Below are positions 23,711 through 32,085 of a DNA stretch of 40,607 bases, one piece after another. Position 1 is the first letter of the stretch, and each line of letters opens with the position of its first letter. A model generated the notes under the pieces. It was not told the origin of the DNA. It did no database searches and saw only the letters and a list, made by a program, of their open reading frames with translations. The translations under genes were made by a program, and so were the position numbers. Location of the stretch: the NCBI GenBank assembly GCA_048213135.1, contig PS015264.1:20538-61144 (forward strand). The letters run 5' to 3'. The DNA is from Reclinomonas americana ATCC 50394. Lineage: Eukaryota > Jakobida > Jakobea > Jakobida.

Positions 23711-24201
23711 CACACACGGACAACACACAGGTCAAGCATGCAGAATCTGTCTCAAGACACAATCCCTCTAGCTCTCACTCTGCCTCTCACTTCCACACAT
23801 TCTCTCCCTCTCTCTCGCACTCTCACAGACTCTTCTCTCTCTCTCACTCACTCTCACGAACACCCAAACGCACACATCACATGTTGTTCTCACTGCTTTC
23901 ACTCATTTCCCTCTCTCTCTTTCCCCTCTTTCCCCTCTTTCCCCTCCTTTCCCCCCTTCTCTCTCCCTCTCACTCTCTCACTCACCAACACCGCACACAC
24001 TAAAGTCTGCGTGAGAATCGTGCACGCAGAGATGATGCCGAACCACGTGAAGCCACCGACCTGCACAGAGATGAGCACAAACACACACAGAGAGAGAGAG
24101 AGAGAAGAGACAAAACTCCTTCATAGTAGATGTCGTAGCACCAGGTGCTCATGCGACTCTTCTTTGCTTCTTGTCAGTGTCGGAAAAATAGCGCGGGACA
24201 T
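18275..24201 (-). CDS. Receptor-like kinase B: seven-helix membrane region fused to TKL kinase
   Basis: Nineteen exons are inferred: 24201-24142, 24060-23986, 23026-22975, 22948-22854, 22775-22724, 22667-22639, 22571-22543, 22472-22418, 22358-22167, 21261-21073, 21010-20945, 20883-20858, 20797-20620, 20550-20369, 20093-19955, 19889-19732, 19540-19368, 18653-18428, 18371-18275; 690 residues with consistent phases. Seven hydrophobic helices: ~21-45 ([15 protein letters not shown]), ~112-130, ~147-165, [54 protein letters not shown], and [15 protein letters not shown]. Basic loops follow TM1 and TM3 ([18 protein letters not shown]), giving a GPCR-like N-out, C-in topology. The kinase has [52 protein letters not shown] and [14 protein letters not shown], and ends at [20 protein letters not shown]. 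The first exon ([13 protein letters not shown]) is chosen because its phase-0 donor joins TM1; it is the least certain part. Confidence 0.85.
18741..19275. repeat. Degenerate tandem repeat (~200-230 bases, about 2.5 copies) in kinase B intron
   Basis: GTGAAGGAGTGAAGCCCACA occurs at about 18742 and 18972, each followed by a matching CTCAC(A/G)TCACATTTTG. AGGAACATGAAGACGACATG occurs at about 18901 and 19102. GGTGCATC(G/T)TTGG occurs at about 19063 and 19264. All lie in the intron between the DYG exon and the C-lobe exon. Confidence 0.8.
21262..22166 (-). other. 0.9-kb intron of kinase B filled with purine-rich simple sequence
   Basis: It lies between the TM4 and TM5 exons. About 21270-22010 on the + strand is GGGAAGGGATGATGAGG-type sequence, pyrimidine-rich on the coding strand. 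GGGAGGGAACCGGATGAAGA is directly duplicated near 21490 and 21520. The same intron in kinase A is only 73 bases (16382-16310), so the array is specific to B. Confidence 0.8.
23440..23710. repeat. CT microsatellites, scrambled CGTA/CTACTA sequence and a 20-N gap
   Basis: This lies in the intron after TM1 of kinase B. (CT)n tracts at both ends enclose low-complexity CTACTACGAC and CGTTCGTTCG words around N at 23550-23569. The 20-N length looks like a placeholder, so the gap size is unknown. The composition resembles the first 100 bases of the window. Confidence 0.85.
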
Positions 24202-24471
24202 GACAACTCGCCGTGCACAACAGCACCTTTGTCGCTCTCTTATGGAACTGCGAGCGCGCTCACTGTTGCGTACACACAAGCAGTGCACCGCTGATTCTAA
24301 GTGGTCAGCTGCACATTGTCCTCTCTCGTGATCGACGTCGCGTGCCTTTTCTGTGCAAAAGCATTGCGATTCATTCATTGATTTTTCGTATTCATACGGT
24401 ACCGGGTGCGGCAGCATTAATTGATTCTGCACCGCAACCGCAGCGCTGCGTATCGCGCGCCACGTCGATTT
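24202..24471. other. Intergenic, upstream of kinase B
   Basis: The 270 bases between the stop of the proline-rich gene and the proposed ATG of kinase B should hold the promoter of B. No clear TATA box is seen. An AATTAATGC motif lies at about 24418-24424 on either strand. If B starts further upstream, part of this is its 5' exon. Confidence 0.45.
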
Positions 24472-26774
24472 TCACCACTTCGTGCTCGAAAACTCTTGAT
24501 ACTTGTTCCAGTCGGCGCTTGGCGGTGCTGCTGCTGCAGGTGGCGGAGGAAGTGGCGGTGGGGGCGGTGGTGGCGGCGGTGGTGCTGCTGCTGTTGAAGC
24601 AAAACTGACGGGCGCACCAGGACCGCCGGCAGCCATGATACCGGGGAAAGCCGGCATCAGTGTGGCGATGATGAGGAAGGCGCCAATGGTGGGATCCTCG
24701 GGGCACGCGATGCGAGTGCCGACGCTAGACAACTGCACAAACTCGGATGGCGGCATCGAAGGCACCGGCAGGTGGGCTTCTCCCGTCTGGGAGCGAGCGC
24801 GCCACGGCTCGGAGGCTGTGTTCAGGGGAAGGGATGAGAGAAGATTCACAGCGAGGGAGAGAGAGACATGAACAGGGAAAGTAAGGGAGGCGGTCCTGGT
24901 TCAAATGCGCAAGATATCGATTGGAGCGTGAGGAAGATCGGGTACAAGAGGAAACGAGACAGCAGAAGAGGATTTGGAATGAGTTATGGAAGAAAGGACT
25001 GTACACGTGAAGCGCAAAGGTGTGGGTCAGTGGACGTGCAGTCTCTCCAGAAGCGAGCACTAACAGAAGGGAGGAGAAAAGATCAAAAGAGTTGTCTCTG
25101 GTGTGTGATTTCGCAACTCAGAGCACACTTGACCGATCCGCCTCGGAACAGCATGTCGAGGGTGACGGCAACAGTGGACCAGCAGGGCACAAAACTCTCA
25201 AGCGCATACACACTGTGTATGGAATGCAAGAGTGAGGGAGAGACAGGAGAGCGCAGTCGTGTAAAGAGAAACGACGAAACTTGAGGAGATCCTCCAGCTT
25301 TTGTCCGTGGGCAGCCACCATGGTCTTCACCGCATGCGACGCGTAGAGGACTGTGCACATGACGCAAAGGCGCGGGTCAGTGGTTGTGCAATCTCTCAAT
25401 TGATTGGCAAGCGGCTGGCCAACGGAAGGGAGGAGAAAGTGAACAAGCTGTCGCAGTGTTCGAAGCGGCGTGTCACAGCGAGTCACTCCCAGCAAAGCGG
25501 AGGACGACGTGGGAAACCAGAAAGGGAAAGAAGAGATTAACTCCTAATTGGCATGCAGTGGGTGGTCTCGCGCTCTCACTGCGCTTGGAATACCAAAAGT
25601 TTCGAACGAGATGCTCTGAGTGACAGCTCGTGATGTGCGCTTCTCAGCTTGTGCATATCTTTGGCCCCCCAACCCCAAAAAGAATCTGTGCTGTGTGCAG
25701 TGACTGGTGACAAGCATGTACATGCTGCAGAAGAAGAAAAAAGGTGCCGAAAGACTACATATCAGAGATGACAACTTGTGACACGCTCTCTCAATACTCA
25801 GGTAATCTCCCTCCCTCTCTATCTCCCTGACTCTCTCTCCCACGACTCTCTCTCTCTCTCTCTCTCCTTACTGTAAAAATGAAAACTCGTGGACGCGTAC
25901 GTCGCTATCGTTCGGTCACTGCACCCACGGCGCAGCGTTGCGCTGTGTCGACACACAAGTCACTCTGGACAAGCTGGTGAGCTCTCCCACTGCGCAATGT
26001 GTGGCACATACAGCGCATAGAACCCTAACATTGGGAGGAGGANNNNNNNNNNNNNNNNNNNNNNNNNNNNNNNNNNNNNNNNNNNNNNNNNNNNNNNNNN
26101 NNNNNNNNNNNNNNNNNNNNNNNNNNNNNNNNNNNNNNNNNNNNNNNNNNNNNNNNNNNNNNNNNNNNNNNNNNNNNNNNNNNNNNNNNNNNNNNNNNNN
26201 NNNNNNNNNNNNNNNNNNNNNNNNNNNNNNNNNNNNNNNNNNNNNNNNNNNNNNNNNNNNNNNNNNNNNNNNNNNNNNNNNNNNNNNNNNNNNNNNNNNN
26301 NNNNNNNNNNNNNNNNNNNNNNNNNNNNNNNNNNNNNNNNNNNNNNNNNNNNNNNNNNNNNNNGGAGGGAGGGAGAGAGTCTCGTTCCTCCCTCCCTCCC
26401 ACCACCCCGCACCACTCACCTTTGCAGTCGGTGCCGACCAGCAACACGATACCGGGAAACGTGGCGTAATTGGCCTCCAACATGGTAACCAGCGCCGGCA
26501 CAAACATGCGGCTGCTACGAAGCCGGCGAGGAGACATGACCAGCAGTGAGTCCACCGTGAAAGGCACAGGCGTGTTCGGTGTGCACGATCCGAACATGCC
26601 CGGAACAAACGATTGCAGCGGCACTGGCGGCGGTGGAGGAGGCGGTGGAGGCGGTGGTGGTGCAACGACCGTTGGAATGATCGAGAACAATGGTGGTGCA
26701 CAGCTCTCCCCAGCAAAGGTTGCCTGCAGGAGATAATAAGTCAGTTGCAAACTCCGCGGACGAAAAAATCCCAT
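24472..26774 (-). CDS. Proline-rich protein with RhoGAP-like stretch, function uncertain
   Basis: Four exons are inferred: 26774-26420, 25350-25281, 25212-25118, 24815-24472. Phases join to 287 residues, stop TGA. An N-terminal run of ~12 prolines (residues ~40-51) and a C-terminal run of ~10 could bind SH3 or profilin. Between them, VPFTVDSLLVMSP, RMFVPALVTMLEANYATFPG, QKLEDLLNVYALES and STVAVTLDMLFRGG follow the order of RhoGAP landmarks (start, first helix, GIFRxSG, vAslLKlfLReLP). The arginine finger position (GIFR) reads GIVLLVG, so a GAP, if this is one, should be inactive. The match is by eye and weak. A late hydrophobic patch (IGAFLIIATLMPAFPG) could instead be a membrane segment. The second exon lies next to a gap, so a missed exon is possible. 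Confidence 0.6.
26043..26363. other. Assembly gap (321 N)
   Basis: The gap lies in the first intron of the proline-rich gene. Flanking exon phases already match (phase 1 to phase 1), so no missing exon is required, but one of length divisible by three could be hidden. Confidence 0.95.
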
Positions 26775-27055
26775 ACACCACCAATAAAAAAACGTTCGCG
26801 AATATGTGCAGTGCCCTGACGTCAACACTCCTTCTGCACACGTACAAAAGACATTGCTCTGTTTTCACGGTGTGCATTCGCCTCACTCGTACTTCATCTT
26901 CCCGCGCGTCGTCACGCACAGGCACGCGCTCGACGCTGCGCAAGCATTGTGATTGTAATATTCCCCTCCTAATTGACTGGACACACTCTGTCTTCGCAGT
27001 ATCGGTTGTCTTTCTACTTTGTGCAGCTATCTCTATATGTCTCCCACTGATGCTG
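26775..27055. other. Intergenic between homeobox gene and proline-rich gene
   Basis: No supported gene. It contains the 3' UTR of the homeobox gene and the upstream region of the proline-rich gene. A strong donor-like GTATGTACG near 27110 raises the possibility that the homeobox gene has a further 3' exon here instead of ending at 27056. Confidence 0.45.
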
Positions 27056-27913
27056 TCAGCACCGTGCTATGCGCTGTCCACCCACGATTGCAAGCGTACA
27101 TACCGGTTGGCGGCGACAATGTCGTTTTCTATGCGGGGGGCCGGCGTCCTCCTCGTGCACTTCTTCCTGCTTGCCATGTTGATCGTCGCCACCACCATCG
27201 CCAATGGTGAGTCGAGTGCGCTTCAACAGTGCGCGTCTGTCCTCGCTCGCCACCTGCTGCACCTGCAATGGCGCCAGTGCAGGAGTGGCCATGGTGCCGG
27301 TGACATCGGCGAGGCGACTCGGCGGCTCAGCGCCACGTGCGCGAATCCACCGACGCTCCTTGGCACGACGGTTTTGGAACCAGATCGCCACCACCTTACT
27401 GTGGAGGCAGAGAGAGCGAGAGAGAGGGAAAGTGAGTGTCGATACGGAAAGATTCAAAAACTCTCGCACTGAGTGCTCTACGGAGTGACGTGATCATGAC
27501 GCAACGAGGTGAGGTTGAGGTCGGCTGCAATGCGCGCCTTCTCCAGTGACGACGGGTACCGAGTGTGCGTGAAAAGGCACTCCAGTGCTTGCCTCTGTTT
27601 TGGTTTGTTTTTGCAGTGAGGGATTCTTTTTTGGGAGGAAATCATCATGGCAATACACACACACACACACCTCTTGCTTGGTGAGTCGGCGTGAGGTCCA
27701 CTCCTGCAGCAGCAGCAGCAACAGCAGCACGCGCATTCAGAGAACGTGTGTGGCACAGGGAGAGAGAGAGAGAGGAGATACCTGGACAAGCTTGTCGTCG
27801 ATGCCGTTCTCCTTCTCCCTCTGCTCCTCCTCGAGCTCCTCCTCCTCCTCCTCGGCCTCGCAGTCATGGTATTCGCGCATGAGCGTGGGCGCATACGTCA
27901 TCGGGGGGTTCAT
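27056..27913 (-). CDS. Homeobox (homeodomain) transcription factor
   Basis: Four exons: 27913-27782, 27703-27671, 27594-27506, 27398-27056; 198 residues. The ATG begins MNPPMTYAPTLMREYHD, followed by an acidic stretch (EEEEEELEEEQREKE), possibly an activation region. The homeodomain spans ~44-103. The arm and helix 1 read RRLTKQERQALECLF and the turn THTRYPSSLEKARIAADLNL. The recognition helix (KVVAIWFQNRRAKERR) has the invariant W, F, N and R, with Gln at position 50. The loop has no three-residue insertion, so it is not TALE class. The splice joining LTS to KVVAIW rebuilds the domain exactly. Residues after ~104 are basic and low in pattern. Expected to be a nuclear, sequence-specific DNA-binding protein. 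The C-terminus is less certain. Confidence 0.9.
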
Positions 27914-29355
27914 CTCGCTGCAGCTGCACCTTGCCTCCTCTCTCTCACAAAGAAGAAAAAAGAACACGATGCGCACCGTCGACGGAAATGGCAACTTGTG
28001 ATTTTGTTTTTTGCCACATGTCGCCCACCACCGGCAAACGCCGGCTGGCTGCGATTCGCGAGACGAACATCCTGTGCTCATACTGCATGCCAAGACGGAG
28101 GCTGTGTGTGTGTGTGCGATTTTCTCACGAATATGCACTGCGGCACCGGCATTTTTATTCATCAAACCAAGCAGTGGCATTTCGGAGTGAGCGGCCGCAT
28201 AACAAACGCCGGCGGGGGGTTTCCGGAGGCACAGACCGTTGATCTTTGTCAATAAACGATTGGCTGTTTTCTGCGGGGCGCGTGACCATGCAAGAGATCC
28301 AGAGGCGGGCGCGCGTGCGAATGCTCTTGTTTTCGGTCACAGTTTGGTAATTAGAGTACACTTTAGTGCTCGCTGCGCCTGCTCGACACACGAACAGGGA
28401 GCGAGCGCTGCGGAACGGGTTGTTTAACACTTCGTGGTGTGAGTCTTCACCACGGCCACATGATGCTGTGAAATGCTATGCGCATACGTCAATGTGTTGT
28501 GTGGCGCCAACAGCGATACCTGTAAGTTTCACTGCCCGCTGCGCAGCGATACCGCAACGCTGAGGTGGCCGCCTGTGGTATTTGGTGATGTAACCGCCGC
28601 TGCGACTGCGGAGACTTCCACGTCAATCCCGCCTTTGCCTGTTCGAGGAGGGTTTGGCGACCACGGCCGGACTGAATTTTATTCAATCAAAGAGTCGGCG
28701 AAAACGTTCCGGTCGCCGATATAAATCACGATCGATTGGGCATGTGTCGCCGCGCTCGAGCTCGACGTGGCTGCCTCGGTGCCTCGCAGTCCTGCAGTTG
28801 GCCACAGCATGCCACAGATGGCGACCATTGACAATAATAACGAACGATACAGTGCGTGCGCGGCGCGTGGGGGACGACGACGAATAATCATTTCGATATC
28901 TCAAAGTTGCTGGACAGCGTCGAACACGCAGAGCGGCGCAACGCATCGCGCCGCCGGTATCCGTGACAAAAAAGGCTAAGCTTGTCAATCAATCCGTGCA
29001 CATTGCTGTGCAAGGTAAAACGCTGGCGAAGCTTGATCGCGCAACGGTCATTTCGCGACGGAAAGATGGTCATGGCACAGTGTGGCAAAGGCAATCAAGG
29101 GTCGACCACACGCCGAAGGCCGACGAACGAGCGCCACGCACTGCGGCCGCTGCGCGCACTCCAGCTCTCGACAGCCAATATATGTATAATACGTCCGCCA
29201 GCGCTGCGACTGATTCACGCTGCGATGCGGTCACTGCCTGCCGTGCACATGCTCACCTATAGGGCAGTGTGGAGGAGTGGGGAGCGCAGAGCTGGTGTTC
29301 GTCGGAAATGATGGGGTAAATATTGCGATCGATCGCGCGCCGGTATCGTGATCAG
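27914..29355. other. Intergenic region upstream of the homeobox gene
   Basis: About 1.4 kb of unique, mixed-composition DNA without a convincing gene. TATA-like words occur: GATATAAATC near 28718, and CCAAT followed by ATATGTATAAT near 29176-29190. Their orientation and use are unknown. A 70-codon frame on the minus strand (28891-28679) has a hydrophobic start but no other support. Confidence 0.5.
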
Positions 29356-30032
29356 TGACGTCGACAAGAGGAAGGAGAGAGAGAGAGGGAGAGGGAGAGA
29401 GAGAGAGAGAGAGAGAGAGGAGGAGGAGGAGAGAGAGAGAGAGTAGGAGGAGGAGGGAGGGAGGAGGAGGAGGAGGAGGGAGGAGAGAGGTAGCGACGAG
29501 AGGAGGAAGGAGGGAGGGAGGGAGGAGGAGAGAGAGAGAGANNNNNNNNNNNNNNNNNNNNNNNNNNNNNNNNNNNNNNNNNNNNNNNNNNNNNNNNNNN
29601 NNNNNNNNNNNNNNNNNNNNNNNNNNNNNNNNNNNNNNNNNNNNNNNNNNNNNNNNNNNNNNNNNNNNNNNNNNNNNNNNNNNNNNNNNNNNNNNNNNNN
29701 NNNNNNNNNNNNNNNNNNNNNNNNNNNNNNNNNNNNNNNNNNNNNNNNNNNNNNNNNNNNNNNNNNNNNNNNNNNNNNNNNNNNNNNNNNNNNNNNNNNN
29801 NNNNNNNNNNNNNNNNNNNNNNNNNNNNNNNNNNNNNNNNNNNNNNNNNNNNNNNNNNNNNNNNNNNNNNNNNNNNNNNNNNNNNNNNNNNNNNNNNNNN
29901 NNNNNNNNNNNNNNNNNNNNNNNNNNNNNNNNNNNNNNNNNNNNNNNNNNNNNNNNNNNNNNNNNNNNNNNNNNNNNNNNNNNNNNNNNNNNNNNNNNNN
30001 NNNNNNNNNNNNNNNNNNNNNNNNNNNNNNNN

Positions 30033-30074
<42 letters not shown>

Positions 30075-30170
30075 GAGGAGAGGAGGAGGAGGAGAGAGAG
30101 AGAGAGAGAGGAGGAGGAGGAGGGAGAGAGAGGAGGAGAGAGAGAGAGAGAGAGAGGGAGGGAAGGGAGA
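29356..30170. repeat. (GA)n / (GGA)n microsatellite with 491-N gap
   Basis: Purine-only sequence made of GA and GGA units on both sides of N at 29542-30032. It lies outside any recognised gene. Confidence 0.93.
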
Positions 30171-30769
30171 GAGTTGGCCTCGAGTTGTTTTTTCATTAAC
30201 TCGGCCACCATGTCCACCACAACCACCACCACAAGCGAGGAGAGGAGAGAGAGGAAGCGTGAGAATTGACCTGTTTTTGAAGCATGCGCGGAGGACAACT
30301 TGGATCGACGAGAGAAGACTGAGGTTCTTGGTGAAGAGTCGACCACGAGTTGTTTCTTGCTCACCAACTCGACCACCAGATCCACTACCGCCATCACCAC
30401 AGGCGATAAGAGGAGAGGAGGGAGAGAGGAGGAAAGTATCGCAAGACAACTTGGATCACTCATGATCGCAGAGAACAGAGAGAAGGCTGAGGCTTATGAG
30501 TCTACCTCGAGTTGCCTGCTCACACCATATCCACCACCACTGCCACAAATGAGGAGAGGAGGGAGAGAGAAGTTTGACCTTGTTTTCGTCGCAGAGGACA
30601 GCTTGTATGGATACGACGACGTCGAGAGAAGACTGAGGTTCTGAAGACAGAGACGGCCTCGAGTTGTTTGCTCACTGACTGGATCACCAGATGCACCACC
30701 ACCATCACCACCACCACACCGAGGAGAGGAGAGATACAGGAGGAAACGTATCGCAGGACAGCTTGGATC

Positions 30770-30803
<34 letters not shown>

Positions 30804-30945
30804 AAAGGAAGACTGAGTTGCTTGCTCTCTGACTCGATCATCATACTCCACACTCCCGCCACCAACCAACACGACAACAGAGAGAGGACGTCGCACGTCG
30901 TACCGGTTTGACTCTCGACGACTAACGTTGGACTCACTCACTCAG
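30171..30945. repeat. Minisatellite of ~150-170 bases, four to five degenerate copies
   Basis: Recurring blocks: CTCGAGTTGTTT or CACGAGTTGTTT with GCTCAC (near 30180, 30347, 30508, 30661); ACCACCA/CCACCATC runs; GAGGAGAGGAGAG; and GACAACTTGGATC or GACAGCTTGGATCGACGAGA (near 30293, 30447, 30758). Long frames across it come from the repeat. Confidence 0.85.
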
Positions 30946-30953
30946 AACAAGAG

Positions 30954-31031
30954 NNNNNNNNNNNNNNNNNNNNNNNNNNNNNNNNNNNNNNNNNNNNNNN
31001 NNNNNNNNNNNNNNNNNNNNNNNNNNNNNNN
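30954..31031. other. Assembly gap (78 N)
   Basis: The gap directly follows the minisatellite. The missing 5' exon(s) of the oxygenase gene may lie in it or in 31032-31526, where I could not support an exon. Confidence 0.95.
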
Positions 31032-31526
31032 AGCATCAGCAGCGATGCGCCAGCTGCATCGAGTGTAGTCGAGCAAGGTGGTCGTCCGAAGACTGAGTGT
31101 AGGAGGGGGGAGAGTGAGGGATAGAGACAGACGCTTGCAGCAGAGAGCTAAAGACAGCTCTCTCTCTCAAACAGCTTCCCTTCTCTCTCTCTCTCCCCTC
31201 ACAGACGCATTCCTGCACACTGCATGTGTGTGTGAGAGAGGAACGTGCACATGCACACAAGCACAGGGCAAGGGAAAAAAGCAAGCAGACAACACTTCAC
31301 ACCCTCTGCACTCTCTCTCCTCTCGCTCTCTCTCCCCGAGGCACACGTTCACACACACACACGCACACACGGAGAACAGACGAGAGAGAGAGAAAAAGGG
31401 CAACCAAGCACACATGCATGCAGACCTACATGCGCACTCCACTCTGCCACTCGTCGCACACCCTCGCTCTCACCATGTACTCACCCCTCCTTCTTTCTCC
31501 TCTTCCTCTTCTCTCTCCCCTCCCAG

Positions 31527-31887
31527 CACTCCCTCTGGCCAACATTCGCAGTCTATTCTCGGCCTCTCCGGTGCAATTGCAAGTGGACTGGGTGCGCGAC
31601 ATGATGCAGGCGCGACAGGTGCGACTGGCGGTGCATGCGGATGCGTGTGCGAGGGTGCGCGATTCGTATGTGCCGTTGTATCCGGAGATTAAGGAGTTCT
31701 CCATGGTTTGTTGGAAAAGGGAGAAGGGAGAAGGGAGAAGGGCGAGAGGGAGGGAGGAGGGAGAGAGATGCAAGGTGCAGCTTGTCGTGGTGCTGCTGAG
31801 TGTCAGACTGCGGCGAAAGGGTGCATGAATGCAGAAGCTTGTCGATATTCCAGATGTCTTTCAGTGCGATTTTACGCTTATTCTGCT

Positions 31888-31928
<41 letters not shown>

Positions 31929-32046
31929 GGTACAGCTTGTCGTGGTGCTGCTGGGGGTCAGGGTGCGGCGAAAGGGTGCATGATGCAGACGCTTCGATAC
32001 AACTGTTATCTTTCAGTGCGATTTTACGCTTATCCTGGTGATCGTC

Positions 32047-32085
<39 letters not shown>

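Noticed and set aside
24472-26774. Reading these exons as the extracellular ligand-binding domain of kinase B
   Set aside because: They form a closed four-exon frame with its own start and stop, and B has a phase-compatible first exon at 24201-24142. The order on the strand alone is not evidence of one gene.
28679-28891. 70-codon minus-strand frame with a signal-peptide-like start (LLLSMVAICGMLWPTAGL)
   Set aside because: Short, no family match, no downstream exon, and no codon signal different from the surrounding intergenic DNA. Left as intergenic.
29356-30170. Glu/Arg-rich coding frames across the N run
   Set aside because: Pure GA/GGA microsatellite; frames are interrupted only by unknown bases.
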